Below, in pieces: positions 16,556 through 27,600 of a DNA stretch of 64,000 bases. The number at the start of each line of letters is the position of its first letter. Within the stretch, counting starts at the first letter, position 1. The DNA is from Actinomycetes bacterium (GTDB lineage Bacteria > Actinomycetota > Actinomycetes > Nanopelagicales > Nanopelagicaceae), in assembly GCA_014190175.1 (NCBI GenBank), contig BJFZ01000002.1:1-64000 (forward strand). Reading direction: 5' to 3'. A model generated the notes under the pieces. It was given only the letters and a program-made list of their open reading frames with translations, was not told the origin of the DNA and did no database searches. The position numbers and the translations under genes were made by a program.

Positions 16556-18496
16556 TTACAGTTCAATTGGGTCTACTCGTACCTTCAAAGCCGTTAAACC
16601 ATGAGCACTTCTAATCCGGCAATAATTAAGTAAATCCTCCACTAATTCTTGGGCTTGATGGTCCGTCCCTCTTAAAATGATCTTGGAAAGAAAAATATCA
16701 TCTGTGGATTGAAGCGATGATACTAAGTATTTTCCTGAGAATTCCAATGCCATATTGTGCACATCTGAGTGCGGACCTATCACACTAACCGCTTTAAAGT
16801 GAGGCGGCAGATTCAAAGAGATTCGTTCCAATAAATCTCTATTTGCAGCATACCAAGGATCCCACCGTAATAAAGCTTGAAAATTTGGGTCCGATACAAC
16901 TACATCCAAAAACACTTCTGCATTTTTTGCAGCGAGGGCACTCACGGAAAACCAATTTAGCCGCGCTTGTTCCTCAGCATTGATTGATGATCGCTCCAGA
17001 GGGATTCTAGAATCTAGAAAGACAATTGCGGCATACCCTTTTTTCGCCCGAGGTTCACTTCCGGGTGTGGCAAGAACTATGCAAGTTTCTTCTATCTCAT
17101 CCAAGATCATCGAGCCTTGGTTTGAATTACGAATCGGAGTTCCAGGGAAGGCTTTTCCTATCTCTTCAACAGTTCTCTCGTCTCCGATCCCAGAATGTCG
17201 AAAAGCTCGACCTGCACAAAATGTACATTGCCAATCTGATTGGAAAATCCCGCACAACCCACAAACAATATTTTTGTTGACAGATCCGATTACCAAATTC
17301 CCGCCACATTGACAGCGCGCATGGTTTGCGCATTTTTGACAAATTAAAGAACGGATATAACCTCTTAGGGGAACTTGTACTAATACTGGCCCTGTTTGTA
17401 AGCCTCTTCGTATAGTTTTCCAAGCTTTGGTAGAAATTCGTCCACGCTGATCTGGAGAATTAATTTCTGTTATTCCAATAAATTTTGGTGAGTACTCTTT
17501 AAAGGTTTCTCGAAGTGGATTGAGAGGTTTTAACAAACCCGCTAGCAGATATTTTGTAGCAATTAAAGAAGGAGAGAAACTTCCCAAGAGCAGCGAGCAA
17601 CCCTCTTGCTTGGTACGTTCTATCGCTACCTCTCGAGTGTGCCACCCTGGACTCCGGATTTCGCTGTAATTGTCATTGCCTTCGTCCCAAACAATGATTA
17701 ATGACAAACTTTGGATTGGTAAAAATACGGCTCCCCGAACCCCAATTACAACCTGTACCTTTCCATTTAATATCTCAAGATAATTTGCATACCGTTGGCT
17801 TTTGGTTAACTCCGAACTCCAAGTGCAGATATTTTTACCGATACCACTTGCGAGAAATACTTGTAAGCATCTATCAACACTCTTTGAATCTGGAACCAAT
17901 ATTAATATATTTCCATTTCGTATCTTACAAAATTCCGCCATTAATTGAAAAGGTTCAGTTGCGGGAAGTGGGGTCCAGATGACGTGTGAGGCTTCACCTT
18001 TTTTTAAAGATTCAAAATATGATTGCGGGTAATGCTTGATAGTTTCATTATTACTCGGTTTTGGTTCAGAGTAACTTAATGAGACATTTTTTACTGAACT
18101 TACTGCAGAAGGAAGCGCAAAACGTAGCACATCCATGATATTGCTTGCATATTTTCGGGCTACCGTGCGAGATAAATTCAATATATTTGAAGTTAGCACC
18201 GGAGTTTCATTATTTACTTTATCTAAAAATTGCATCCGCCCAATATGTGCCGAACTATTGGCTCTACCTACGATATAACCCTCACATTTTCGACCATTAA
18301 ATGGAACCCGAACCGATACTCCAGGTTTGGCAATTTCCGATAACTCTTCAGGAACTAAGAAATCAAACTCTTGATCTAAATGAAATACCCCGGTATCGAC
18401 TAATACTCGAGCAATTGGGGAGTTACTCGCAGCTTTTCCCGGTGTTTTAGGCGTCCTTTGTCTAACTAATGTTAAGGCTTTTGGCACTTGCGCCAT
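16556..18496 (-). CDS. priA: PriA-like replication restart protein, no Walker A
   Basis: Primosome protein that recognises stalled forks. The N-terminal DNA-binding domain starts RVLVDTGVFHLDQEFDFLVP, and eight zinc-ligand cysteines occur in two clusters (CQKC...CQC and CGLC...CTFC, about residues 390-440). The helicase core is degenerate: where a GKT Walker A loop is expected the protein reads WTPLPATEPFQLM, and the DEAH box is WDEGND. Loss of the ATPase motif is a known feature of actinobacterial PriA, so it likely acts as a DNA-binding loader. 646 aa. Eight bases after metK stop-start junction; same direction as def. Confidence 0.9.
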   Translation of the reverse strand: MAQVPKALTLVRQRTPKTPGKAASNSPIARVLVDTGVFHLDQEFDFLVPEELSEIAKPGVSVRVPFNGRKCEGYIVGRANSSAHIGRMQFLDKVNNETPVLTSNILNLSRTVARKYASNIMDVLRFALPSAVSSVKNVSLSYSEPKPSNNETIKHYPQSYFESLKKGEASHVIWTPLPATEPFQLMAEFCKIRNGNILILVPDSKSVDRCLQVFLASGIGKNICTWSSELTKSQRYANYLEILNGKVQVVIGVRGAVFLPIQSLSLIIVWDEGNDNYSEIRSPGWHTREVAIERTKQEGCSLLLGSFSPSLIATKYLLAGLLKPLNPLRETFKEYSPKFIGITEINSPDQRGRISTKAWKTIRRGLQTGPVLVQVPLRGYIRSLICQKCANHARCQCGGNLVIGSVNKNIVCGLCGIFQSDWQCTFCAGRAFRHSGIGDERTVEEIGKAFPGTPIRNSNQGSMILDEIEETCIVLATPGSEPRAKKGYAAIVFLDSRIPLERSSINAEEQARLNWFSVSALAAKNAEVFLDVVVSDPNFQALLRWDPWYAANRDLLERISLNLPPHFKAVSVIGPHSDVHNMALEFSGKYLVSSLQSTDDIFLSKIILRGTDHQAQELVEDLLNYCRIRSAHGLTALKVRVDPIEL

Positions 18497-18503
18497 CTGT
18501 GAC

Positions 18504-19697
18504 TCACAATCCTAAAGCGCTGCGTAACTCCGTTGCTCTATTTGCTTGTTCCCAAGCGAACTCTGGCAGTTCGCGACCAAAATGACCATAACTACTTGTT
18601 TTCCGATAAATCGGTCGCAATAGATTCAAATCGCGAATAATTGCTGCGGGTCTAAGATCAAAAACGTCCATAACTGCACTTTGAATCTTTTCCTCAGAAA
18701 GCGCACTTGTTCCAAAAGTTTCCACAAAAAGACCAACGGGTTTTGCTTTACCAATCGCATAAGCAACCTGAACCTCACACCGATCTGCCAACCCAGCCGC
18801 AACCACATTTTTAGCAACCCACCTCATAGCGTATGCCCCCGAACGATCGACTTTAGAAGGATCTTTACCGCTAAATGCACCACCACCATGGCGGGCCATT
18901 CCACCATATGAATCAACAATAATTTTCCGACCGGTTAAGCCAGCATCACCCATCGGCCCACCAACAACAAACCGTCCAGTTGGATTTATGTATGCATTAA
19001 TATTTTCACTTGGCAGGTCGTACATTTCAAGAACTGGTGCGATCACTTCTCGCATTAAATCTTTATGCAATATTTTTTCTAGATCTACCCTTTCATCATG
19101 TTGGGTTGACACCACAACGGTATCTAGACGAACCGGGCGATGTCCGTCATACTCGATAGTTACTTGTGTTTTTCCATCTGGTCGTAAATACCCAAGCGTT
19201 CCATTCTTACGGACTTTAGCAAGTTGCTCAGCCAACCTATGTGCCATGGCAATAGGTAATGGCATCAACTCTGGGGTGTCGTTACACGCATACCCAAACA
19301 TTAAACCTTGGTCGCCGGCCCCTTGTAAATCTAATGGATCTACTGATGAGTCACTACGTCTTTCAATAGCATCATCTACGCCTTGGGCAATATCTGGAGA
19401 TTGTTTTCCTAAGGAAATACTAATTCCGCAAGATTGCGCATCAAATCCAACATCACTTGAGGTATATCCAATATCGGATACCACACTGCGAATTAATGAC
19501 ATTAAATCAGGGGATGCTGTAGTTGTTACCTCTCCTGCAATGTGGATTTGCCCAGTTGTTAAAAGGGTTTCAACAGCAACACGTGATTTAGGGTCTTGAG
19601 CTAAAAAACTGTCCAGAATCGCATCTGAAATTTGGTCAGCCATCTTGTCAGGGTGGCCCTCAGTAACAGATTCAGAGGTGAAAAGGCGATTTGGCAC
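18504..19697 (-). CDS. metK: S-adenosylmethionine synthase
   Basis: Makes SAM from methionine and ATP. Signature motifs: EGHPDK (residues 13-18), [12 protein letters not shown] (about 116-127), and the P-loop-like [20 protein letters not shown] region. 397 aa, full length. No SAM riboswitch is possible upstream because coaBC ends only 4 bases away; expression appears driven from the upstream operon. Confidence 0.98.
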   Translation of the reverse strand: MPNRLFTSESVTEGHPDKMADQISDAILDSFLAQDPKSRVAVETLLTTGQIHIAGEVTTTASPDLMSLIRSVVSDIGYTSSDVGFDAQSCGISISLGKQSPDIAQGVDDAIERRSDSSVDPLDLQGAGDQGLMFGYACNDTPELMPLPIAMAHRLAEQLAKVRKNGTLGYLRPDGKTQVTIEYDGHRPVRLDTVVVSTQHDERVDLEKILHKDLMREVIAPVLEMYDLPSENINAYINPTGRFVVGGPMGDAGLTGRKIIVDSYGGMARHGGGAFSGKDPSKVDRSGAYAMRWVAKNVVAAGLADRCEVQVAYAIGKAKPVGLFVETFGTSALSEEKIQSAVMDVFDLRPAAIIRDLNLLRPIYRKTSSYGHFGRELPEFAWEQANRATELRSALGL

Positions 19698-19701
19698 TGC
19701 G

Positions 19702-20898
19702 CTAATCTAGTCGTTTTACTACTAAATCCAGCAAATGTTCGGCTAGCGTGTCTTTGGATTGATAAGGAAGTTGAGCAATTACCCCAACAGAATCGAGTAA
19801 ATAACCCCCATTGCTTTCAGAGCCGAAAACATCTTGATTTAAAACATCATTAAGAAAGAGAAGGTCTACCCCTTTTCGGAGCAATTTCGCTTTTGCTTCA
19901 ACAAGTGAAATGGAAGTTTCTGCGGCAAAGGCCATAATTATTTGATTTTGTCGGTTCGGCCTATCTGTTAATGCAACAGATGCTATGAGATCTGGATTTT
20001 CGATTAACTCAAGTTTGAGTTGTGCTCCATCTCTTTTGATCTTACTTTCACTTCTATCTGCTACGCGAAAATCAGAAACAGCCGCACTCATCATGATTAA
20101 ATCTTGATCGGGCGCTAAATCAAATAACTTGTCGCCCATCTCTAATGCGGTATTAACTTTATTAACCTCAACTCCGACTGGATCTTCCAACAAAACATTA
20201 GCTGAAATTAAAACAACGGTCGCACCGCGAGCCGCGGCAGCATTAGCCAAGGCGTAACCCTGTTTGCCTGATGAACGATTTCCGATAAATCTAACTGGGT
20301 CTATCTCTTCGCGGGTACCGCCAGCAGTAATTAGTACTTTCTTGCCTAATAAATCAGATTTACTACCGATACTACTTAGAAAGAAATCGATGATTTCGAA
20401 ACTCTCTGGAAATCTCCCAATGCCGGTATCTCCACTTGTTAGCGGACCAACAGATGGCTCTAAAATGTAAAATCCGCGTTCCTTCAACAATTTAACATTG
20501 GCTTGAGTTGCCAGATTTAGCCACATATTCGGATGCATCGTTGGGACAAGAATCTTTGGAACATCAGCTGAAAGGACTGTCGTTGTTAAAAGATCATCTG
20601 CCCGGCCCATAGCCAATCTTGCAATTAGATCTGCAGTTGCAGGGGCAATCAGGATCGCATCATTATTTTTAGCCAAATTAACATGTGGCACTTGCGAAAT
20701 GTTTTGCCACAAATCACTTTGTACTGGATTACCAGACAAGCCTTCCCATGTCGCGATACCAACAAAATTTAATGACGCTGCAGTCGGGATCACAGTGATT
20801 TCAAAGCCACGATCTTGCAACCGGCGTAAGAGTTCAGCAGATTTGTACGCCGCAATTCCGCCAGAAACACCTAAAATAATTTTGCGTGGGGAACGCAT
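19702..20898 (-). CDS. coaBC: Bifunctional CoaBC (PPC synthetase/decarboxylase)
   Basis: Two steps of coenzyme A synthesis. The N-terminal flavoprotein CoaC half has [18 protein letters not shown], the active-site His in QVPHVNLA and PTMHPNMW (His at the position that is Asn in PxMNxxMW of many bacteria, a variant I know from actinobacteria). The CoaB half starts near residue 185 with [20 protein letters not shown] and SSGKQG. 398 aa. Sits between rpoZ and metK with gaps of 16 and 4 bases. Confidence 0.96.
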   Translation of the reverse strand: MRSPRKIILGVSGGIAAYKSAELLRRLQDRGFEITVIPTAASLNFVGIATWEGLSGNPVQSDLWQNISQVPHVNLAKNNDAILIAPATADLIARLAMGRADDLLTTTVLSADVPKILVPTMHPNMWLNLATQANVKLLKERGFYILEPSVGPLTSGDTGIGRFPESFEIIDFFLSSIGSKSDLLGKKVLITAGGTREEIDPVRFIGNRSSGKQGYALANAAAARGATVVLISANVLLEDPVGVEVNKVNTALEMGDKLFDLAPDQDLIMMSAAVSDFRVADRSESKIKRDGAQLKLELIENPDLIASVALTDRPNRQNQIIMAFAAETSISLVEAKAKLLRKGVDLLFLNDVLNQDVFGSESNGGYLLDSVGVIAQLPYQSKDTLAEHLLDLVVKRLD

Positions 20899-20914
20899 AA
20901 TGAATTTTTACTTA

Positions 20915-21181
20915 CTACGCTTGAACTTCGACTGGATCTAAAGGCTCTAGAGTTACCAAACCCTCGTTAATCTCACGAAAAGCAATTGATAAAGGTTTTT
21001 CGTGCACATGAGTTTCAACTAGCGGCCCAACGTATTCAAGTAAGCCTTCACTAAGTTGTGAAAAGTAAGCGTTGATCTGTCTGGCGCGCTTAGCTGAGAA
21101 GATCACTAAATTGTATTTAGATCCGGCTTTGTCCAACAATTCATCAATCGGCGGATTTGTGATTCCATCGCTTGCTTGCAC
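20915..21181 (-). CDS. rpoZ: RNA polymerase omega subunit
   Basis: Small subunit that helps assemble RNA polymerase. 88 aa with the omega core [20 protein letters not shown] and the C-terminal [13 protein letters not shown]. The GTG start at 21181 follows GAGGAG with a 6-base spacer. A 9-bp tandem repeat lies directly upstream of that Shine-Dalgarno, in the gap after gmk. The gmk-rpoZ-coaBC-metK order is standard. Confidence 0.96.
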   Translation of the reverse strand: MQASDGITNPPIDELLDKAGSKYNLVIFSAKRARQINAYFSQLSEGLLEYVGPLVETHVHEKPLSIAFREINEGLVTLEPLDPVEVQA

Positions 21182-21194
21182 TGAAAACTCCTCA

Positions 21195-21230
21195 AATAGA
21201 TCGAATAGATCGAATAGATCGAATAGATGG
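21195..21230. repeat. 9-bp tandem repeat between gmk and rpoZ
   Basis: Three perfect copies of AATAGATCG and a fourth with one change (AATAGATGG) fill 36 of the 78 bases between gmk and rpoZ. The repeat ends on the rpoZ side four bases before GAGGAG. It is non-coding, with a period that would preserve a reading frame. Confidence 0.92.
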
Positions 21231-21259
21231 AATAACTCAAATAAAGCTAGATTTCCATG

Positions 21260-21802
21260 CTAATCAAGGGCCAAGGATATCAGCCTCTGCGCTACCTCTT
21301 CGACGCTGGTATTTATCAAAGTCAGGTCAAACTCCCCTTGGGCGGCCATTTCAGCCCGAGCCAAAGCCAATCTGGAGATCCGTCTTTCCGCGGAGTCGGT
21401 ACCACGTTTCAAGAGCCGTTCGGCTAACTCCTCCCAAGATGGTGGGGCCAGAAATACCAATAAGGCTTCGGGGTTTTTAGCCCGAACTTGCCTGGCTCCA
21501 GATATTTCTAACTCTAAAAGTACGCTTTTGCCGCCTTTCAAATGTTGATCTACAAATTGTTTGGGTGTTCCATATCGGGCTCCAGCAAAATCTGCCCACT
21601 CTAAAAATTTATCTTCGGCTATCCACTTATCAAACTCTGCATCTGATAAAAAGTAGTAATCAATCCCATTAATTTCACCCGAACGAGGTGCTCTGGTGGT
21701 GGCCGAAACGCTCACCCATACATTGCTCTCATTGGCCCGCAAATATGCAATTACCGTCGATTTACCTACTCCCCCAGGACCTGAGAGCACGATTAACTTC
21801 AT
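21260..21802 (-). CDS. gmk: Guanylate kinase
   Basis: Phosphorylates GMP to GDP. P-loop LSGPGGVGKST at residues 5-15, GMP-binding SATTRAPRSGEINGIDYYF and the lid region RLLKRGTDSAERRISRLALA. 180 aa, a compact version with a short C-terminus. It follows mihF by 16 bases; in mycobacteria the neighbouring mIHF was first described by its association with this locus. Unlike the tight spacing elsewhere, a 78-base gap with a tandem repeat follows. Confidence 0.97.
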   Translation of the reverse strand: MKLIVLSGPGGVGKSTVIAYLRANESNVWVSVSATTRAPRSGEINGIDYYFLSDAEFDKWIAEDKFLEWADFAGARYGTPKQFVDQHLKGGKSVLLELEISGARQVRAKNPEALLVFLAPPSWEELAERLLKRGTDSAERRISRLALARAEMAAQGEFDLTLINTSVEEVAQRLISLALD

Positions 21803-21818
21803 ATGCCAATCGTAATGG

Positions 21819-22136
21819 TTAACTCAAATTAAAATGCGCAGTCAATTCTCGAATTTGATGAATACCTAAGCCACGGATTCTGCGGCTATCTGCAATCCCA
21901 ATCTTTTCCATCACCGATTTTGCTCTAACTTTGCCTACGCCAGGGAGCGATTCAATAAGAGCGATAACTTTCATCTTTCCAACGCTCTCGATTTGTTGTC
22001 CTGATTGAATAACTTGCGCTAAGGAAAGTTCCCCTTTTTTTAATCGACCTTTAATTTCAGCCCGCTCTTTTCGCGCAACTGCAGCTTTCGCTAAAGCTTG
22101 TGCACGTTGTTCTGGGGTGAGTACTGGAAGGGCCAT
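21819..22136 (-). CDS. mihF: Actinobacterial integration host factor (mIHF)
   Basis: Nucleoid-associated DNA-binding protein of the mIHF family, unrelated to the alpha/beta IHF of proteobacteria. 105 aa with the characteristic start ALPVLTPEQRAQALAKAAVARKERAEIK and a helix-two turn-helix core ESLPGVGKVRAKSVMEKIGIADSRRIRGLG. Its place between pyrF and gmk is conserved in actinobacteria and is good evidence for the phylum. Confidence 0.95.
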   Translation of the reverse strand: MALPVLTPEQRAQALAKAAVARKERAEIKGRLKKGELSLAQVIQSGQQIESVGKMKVIALIESLPGVGKVRAKSVMEKIGIADSRRIRGLGIHQIRELTAHFNLS

Positions 22137-22145
22137 AAGGAAAAT

Positions 22146-22862
22146 CTACCGATGATCATTAAATCCAGCATCTTGAATTTGCTTCGCTATTTCAGCGGCA
22201 CTAGCGCTTACCCCAATCCCCGCAGCTGTTATTGGCCGTCCAATTACTACCAAATTAGCGCCATTTTGCAACGCTTCAACTGGGGTGGCTACCCGAGCCT
22301 GGTCACCTGGATCGCTTCCCAGCGGGCGCACTCCAGGGGTGATCAAGTTGATCTGCGCAGGTAAGTTTTTCCGTAAATTTGCCACCTCTTGCGGGGAGGT
22401 CACAATCGCTTTCGCCCCAGCCTCAACCGCTTGTGTGGCCCAGGCTAGCGAGGCAACAGTCGGGTCATCGCCTAGTCCTAGTTTAAATAATTGTTCTGGA
22501 GAGATCGAAGTTAAAACTGTAACTGCAGTTATTTGGCAATTTGGTAACGCTTGCACAGCAGCGGCAATCATTTCAAACCCTCCAGATGCATGCACCGTTA
22601 AGAAATCTGGGTTTAACTTTTCAACTGCCAATGCGGCACCTTTTACTGTGTTCGGAATATCGTGCAGTTTCAAATCTAGAAAAAATTTCAAGGATGGCGC
22701 CGCTTTGCGAATTGCAGCAACCCCATCTGCTCCATTACTCAAGAAAAACTCGAGCCCAACTTTTACAACTTGAATTGAATCCTGTGCTTGGTAGGCCCAA
22801 TCACAGGCGGTTTGTTGATCTGTTGTGTCTAACGCTAAAACTATAGGGGCTCTATAACTCAT
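22146..22862 (-). CDS. pyrF: Orotidine 5'-phosphate decarboxylase
   Basis: Final step to UMP. The catalytic Asp-Lys-Asp network is in FLDLKLHDIPNTV (residues about 60-72), with the phosphate-binding loop GVRPLGSDPGDQARV and GRPITAA. 238 aa: the short bacterial class (as in E. coli or Bacillus), not the long actinobacterial class II enzyme of about 280 aa found in mycobacteria. Follows pyrD by 23 bases. Confidence 0.95.
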   Translation of the reverse strand: MSYRAPIVLALDTTDQQTACDWAYQAQDSIQVVKVGLEFFLSNGADGVAAIRKAAPSLKFFLDLKLHDIPNTVKGAALAVEKLNPDFLTVHASGGFEMIAAAVQALPNCQITAVTVLTSISPEQLFKLGLGDDPTVASLAWATQAVEAGAKAIVTSPQEVANLRKNLPAQINLITPGVRPLGSDPGDQARVATPVEALQNGANLVVIGRPITAAGIGVSASAAEIAKQIQDAGFNDHR

Positions 22863-22885
22863 GTTTCCGCCGTCCTACTCTTTTT

Positions 22886-23821
22886 CTAATCTCTGTGCGC
22901 ATAACCCACAGCCTCTGCAACACTATTAAATCCACGTTGTTCAATTAAGGCCGCTAACTCATTCTGGATTCGGGGGGCGGCATTTGGATCATTAAAACTT
23001 GCGGTGCCCACACTTACACCAGATGCACCAGCTAAAATTAATTCAAATGCATCTTCACCACTCATGACTCCACCCATTCCCAATATTGGTAATTGTGGAA
23101 GTACGGCATGGACTTGATAAATCGCCCTGACTGCTACTGGTCGGATCGCTGGACCTGATAATCCACCAGTTTTATTTGCGAGTAACGGTCGCATTTTTTT
23201 TGTGTCTATTACCATTCCTAATAAAGTATTAATCATGGCTACAGCATCAGCGCCAGCTGCCTGAACTTCACGCGCAATTACCGAAATATCAGTCACATCA
23301 GGAGAAAGTTTTGCAATTATCGGCAAGGTGGTGCCAATACTTCGCTTCACCGCTTCAATAACATTTCGTGCGCTTACCGGATCACAAGCAAAAACTAAAC
23401 CTCTATTTTCTACATTTGGACAAGAGATATTGACCTCAATTGCGCTTACCCCTGGTGCTTGGCGAACTTTACGAGCCAACGATGCAAACTCTTCGACGCT
23501 TTCTCCAGCGATTGAGACAATCGTTCGAGCACCTTGCTGGTGCAACCAGGGCAGATCATTTTCTAAGAAAGAATCGATCCCAGGTCCTTGAAGACCAATT
23601 GCATTTAACATTCCACTTGCAGTTTCGGCCATCCGTGGCGTTGCTCGACCCGAACGTGGATTACTCATCACAGATTTAGTTACTACTGCTCCGATATCAG
23701 AGAGATTAAAAAATTGCGACAACTCTTTACCATTAGCCGCACATCCACTTGCAGTAAAAATCGGAAAAGGAAAAGTAACTGAACCGAATTTAGCTGATTG
23801 GTCGATTTGGTGGGTGCTCAT
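22886..23821 (-). CDS. pyrD: Dihydroorotate dehydrogenase, class 1B catalytic subunit
   Basis: FMN barrel that oxidises dihydroorotate to orotate. The active-site base is a cysteine (NISCPNV, Cys134), which marks class 1; class 2 membrane enzymes have Ser there. The adjacent pyrK-type gene, overlapping by 4 bases, makes it a class 1B NAD+-dependent enzyme. 311 aa, soluble, with no N-terminal membrane helix. Other motifs: NAIGLQGPG, GGLSGPAIRP, GMGGVMSGEDA. Well-known actinobacteria such as Mycobacterium use class 2, so this is a notable pathway choice. Confidence 0.94.
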   Translation of the reverse strand: MSTHQIDQSAKFGSVTFPFPIFTASGCAANGKELSQFFNLSDIGAVVTKSVMSNPRSGRATPRMAETASGMLNAIGLQGPGIDSFLENDLPWLHQQGARTIVSIAGESVEEFASLARKVRQAPGVSAIEVNISCPNVENRGLVFACDPVSARNVIEAVKRSIGTTLPIIAKLSPDVTDISVIAREVQAAGADAVAMINTLLGMVIDTKKMRPLLANKTGGLSGPAIRPVAVRAIYQVHAVLPQLPILGMGGVMSGEDAFELILAGASGVSVGTASFNDPNAAPRIQNELAALIEQRGFNSVAEAVGYAHRD

Positions 23822-24660
23822 TTAGGGCCACCATATGTTCCTGGGGGAACTGTGCCGATTGCATCCCAGCACACTTTGGAGCCTTCAAAAATTGGTCCTT
23901 CAGTACATGATCTGACCATTCGTGTTTGGCCATCATCCCCAATAACCGGTAAAACACAGGTCATGCAGATACCAATTCCACATGCCATGGATTCCTCTAC
24001 TGCACTTTGACAAGGAATCCCTTTTGTCGCGGCAATTTTACTTATCGCTTGCAGCATCCCCATCGGTCCGCAAGCATAAATAATATCTGTGTGGTCTAAC
24101 AAACTTTCGATCGGATCAGTGACTCTCCCTTGAGTGCCCATGGTTCCATCTTCGGTAAATATTGAAAGTGAGTGAACTGATCTCTTTCCTTCAACCGGTG
24201 CAAAAATTTTATCTGCTGTTGCTGCTCCAACAATCATCTCTACTCTACAATTTTTCTGTCTAAGTGCATCCCCTAGCGAAAATAAAGCGGCCGATCCATA
24301 ACCTCCACCAATTAGCAAAGCCCGAACCGGCTCTTTAGGTATCCCGAATGAGTTTCCTAATGGACCAACTACATCAATTTTTTCGTGAGCGGTTCTGTTT
24401 ACTAGCCATCGAGTTCCAGGGCCATTTGCGGAAACAATAATTTCAATAGTTCCACCAAACGGGCCTTTGCCAGATGCTTGATAAATCGCAAATGATCTGC
24501 GCAACAACATTGAGCTTTTCTCATGGCCAACACTTATGGCAATAAAGTTGCCAGGTTTTGCTCTTTCTGAAATTTTATCCGCCGATAATGTGATGTGATG
24601 ATATGCAGCGACTCGCTTATTGGAGATAACCTCACATTGAGTTTGCACAGGGGTTGTCAT
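23818..24660 (-). CDS. pyrK: Dihydroorotate dehydrogenase electron-transfer subunit
   Basis: FAD and [2Fe-2S] protein that passes electrons from PyrD to NAD+. The FAD site RRSFAIY is near residues 54-60, the NAD-binding GGGYGSAALFSL near 118-129 and YACGPMGML near 195-203, and the cluster ligands are Cys227, Cys232, Cys235 and Cys252 (C-x4-C-x2-C-x16-C). 280 aa. Its 3' end overlaps pyrD by 4 bases, and carB ends immediately upstream, so the subunits are translated together. Confidence 0.94.
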   Translation of the reverse strand: MTTPVQTQCEVISNKRVAAYHHITLSADKISERAKPGNFIAISVGHEKSSMLLRRSFAIYQASGKGPFGGTIEIIVSANGPGTRWLVNRTAHEKIDVVGPLGNSFGIPKEPVRALLIGGGYGSAALFSLGDALRQKNCRVEMIVGAATADKIFAPVEGKRSVHSLSIFTEDGTMGTQGRVTDPIESLLDHTDIIYACGPMGMLQAISKIAATKGIPCQSAVEESMACGIGICMTCVLPVIGDDGQTRMVRSCTEGPIFEGSKVCWDAIGTVPPGTYGGPK

Positions 24661-27600
24661 CTACTTCAACCAATCCTGCAAAGATTTAACTTCAAAGCCA
24701 CCTTTTTGTTGCGCGGCAATTCCAAGCACCGCAGCCTTAAGGCCAGGAATGGTTGTGATGATCGGAATTCCTCTCGCAACTGCAGCAGTTCGGATCCGCC
24801 AACCATCCTCGCGTGGGCCAGAACCAAATGGCGTATTTATCACTAGTGCAACGTCACCACTTTCAATTGAATCAACAGCAGTTAATTCCCCTTTAGGACC
24901 CAAACCATCTGAATACTTGCGAATCACTTTACTTTTTATACCTTCATCAGCCAGGAACTTTGCAGTTCCAGCTGTAGCAACAATTTCAAAACCTAATTTA
25001 GCAAGTGCTTTAACTGAATCTACACATTTGGGCTTATCTCGATCTGCAAAGGATGCAAAAATCGCCCCTGATGTCGGCAAAGCCCCTAGCGCGCCGCTCT
25101 GACTCTTTGAAAATGCAGCACCGAACTCATCATCCCTGCCCATGACTTCACCGGTTGAGCGCATTTCCGGTCCAAGTAATGAATCAACCCCACTGCCATC
25201 TTTCTTTCTAAATCGATTCCACGGTAAAACCGCTTCCTTCACGCTAATACCTTGGGCAATACCGTCACCGCTCTTAGGAAGTGCACCCTCTTCGCGCAGA
25301 TCTGCGATGGATTTACCTAAAGATATCGCCGCTGCACATTTCGCCAATGAGATCCCGGTGGCTTTACTAACAAAAGGAACCGTTCTTGAGGCTCTTGGAT
25401 TGGCTTCTAAGACATATAAAAAATTTTCAGCGATTGCGAATTGAATATTAATTAAGCCTTTAACTCCTACCCCTCGTGCAATTTTCTCGGTGGCTTCGCG
25501 AATCTCCGCTGTTAAAGAGGCGTCAATCGAAGTTGGAGGAAGAACACAAGCTGAATCTCCTGAGTGCACACCGGCTTCTTCAATATGCTCCATTACTCCA
25601 CCCAAAAACAACTCTTCACCATCAAACAGCGCATCAACATCAACTTCAATTGCATCATCTAAAAATTTGTCGATCATCACTGGATGAGTTAATGAAATTT
25701 CCGTCGATTTACTTATATAGGCCGCCAGCGTTTCCTCATCATAAACAATCTCCATACCTCGTCCACCAAGTACATATGAAGGTCGGGCAAGAACCGGATA
25801 TCCGATTTCATTTGCAATTTTTTGGGCTTGTTCAAATGATCCACCCATACCGAATTTTGGCGCCCGCAAATTTTGATCTTTCAGAAGTTGCCCAAACAAA
25901 CCGCGATCTTCAGCGATATCAATAGCTGCAGGACTAGTTCCCACTATAGGAACGCCTGCGGCTTGCAATCTGGCAGCCAGACCCAGTGGGGTTTGACCAC
26001 CTAGTTGGACTACAACACCAACAATTGGACCAACGGCAAGCTCGGCTTCATAAACTTCCATAACATCTTCAAAAGTTAATGGTTCAAAATAGAGTCGATC
26101 TGAAGTGTCATAATCAGTTGAAACAGTTTCAGGGTTGCAATTAATCATGATTGTTTCAAAATCCATAGCACGCAGAGCAAAAGCGGCATGAACGCAGGAG
26201 TAATCAAACTCGACACCCTGACCGATTCTATTTGGACCACTGCCTAAAATAATCACTGCTGGTTTAGTTCTAGGTTCAACCTCTGTCTCATAATCATAAG
26301 ATGAGTAATGATAAGGAGTCATCGCTTTAAATTCAGCCGCGCAGGTATCAACCGTTTTATAAACTGGATGAATTCCAAGAATTGATCTGCGTTTTCGCAA
26401 ATCATCTTCGGTACTTCCAGTTAGTTGTGCTATTTGCAGATCTGAAAAACCTAACCGCTTAGCATCTCTAAGTAATTTTTCGCTGATCTCCCCTGGCACA
26501 AGCAGTAAATGCGCCATTTTGTTAATGATCTCAATCTGAGCCAAAAACCACGGATCTATATAACTAGCTTCATGCGCCTGCTCCACTGTCGCACCGAGGA
26601 ACATCGCTTGTTGCACGCAATGAATTCTGCTTTCTGTTGCCACTCGAGATTCAATTAAAAGTTCCTCTTTACTTTTAACAATCTGATCCCAAGAGAAAGA
26701 ACTCCCTTTCTTCTCCAGTGATCTAAGCGCTTTTTGCAGCGCCTCGGGAAATGATCTTCCGATTGCCATTGCCTCTCCAACACTTTTCATAGTTGTTGTT
26801 AGGCGATTATCAGCGGCCGGAAATTTTTCAAAATTGAAACGGGGAACCTTTACAACAACATAATCAAGAGTCGGTTCAAATGATGCGGGCGTTTCTTGAG
26901 TGATGTCGTTCTTAATTTCATCTAACGAATAGCCAATTGCAAGTTTGGCCGCTATTTTGGCAATTGGAAATCCAGTTGCTTTAGATGCTAACGCGCTGGA
27001 ACGAGAAACCCGTGGGTTCATTTCAATCACTACAATTCGACCATCTGCAGGATTGACCGCAAATTGGATATTGCATCCACCAGTATCAACACCAACCGCT
27101 CTAATAATTCCGATAGATAAATCCCGCAATTTTTGATACTCAACATCGGTTAATGTCATAGCAGGAGCAACAGTTATTGAGTCCCCTGTGTGAACCCCCA
27201 TCGGATCAAAATTCTCAATCGAACAAACAACAACCACATTATCTTTATAGTCACGCATCATCTCCAACTCAAATTCTTTCCATCCGAGTATGGATTCTTC
27301 AATTAAAACTTCAGTCGTTGGGCTGTACCGCAATCCAGCACCGGCTATCTCAGTTAACTCATTTTTCGTATATGCAATACCAGAACCTAATCCACCCATC
27401 GTGAATGATGGCCTTACTACAACTGGATAATCAAATTTCTCAGCGGCCTTATAACAATCTTCAATGGTGTGACAGATCATCGATCCAGCCGATTCACCAC
27501 CGATTGATGCCACTATCTCTTTAAATAATTGCCGGTCTTCCCCTCGTCTAATTGCATCAACATTTGCACCAATTAAGCGGGTTTTATATTTCTCTAAAAT

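Noticed and set aside
19690..19705. SAM riboswitch before metK
   Set aside because: Only four bases separate metK from coaBC, leaving no room for a leader RNA.
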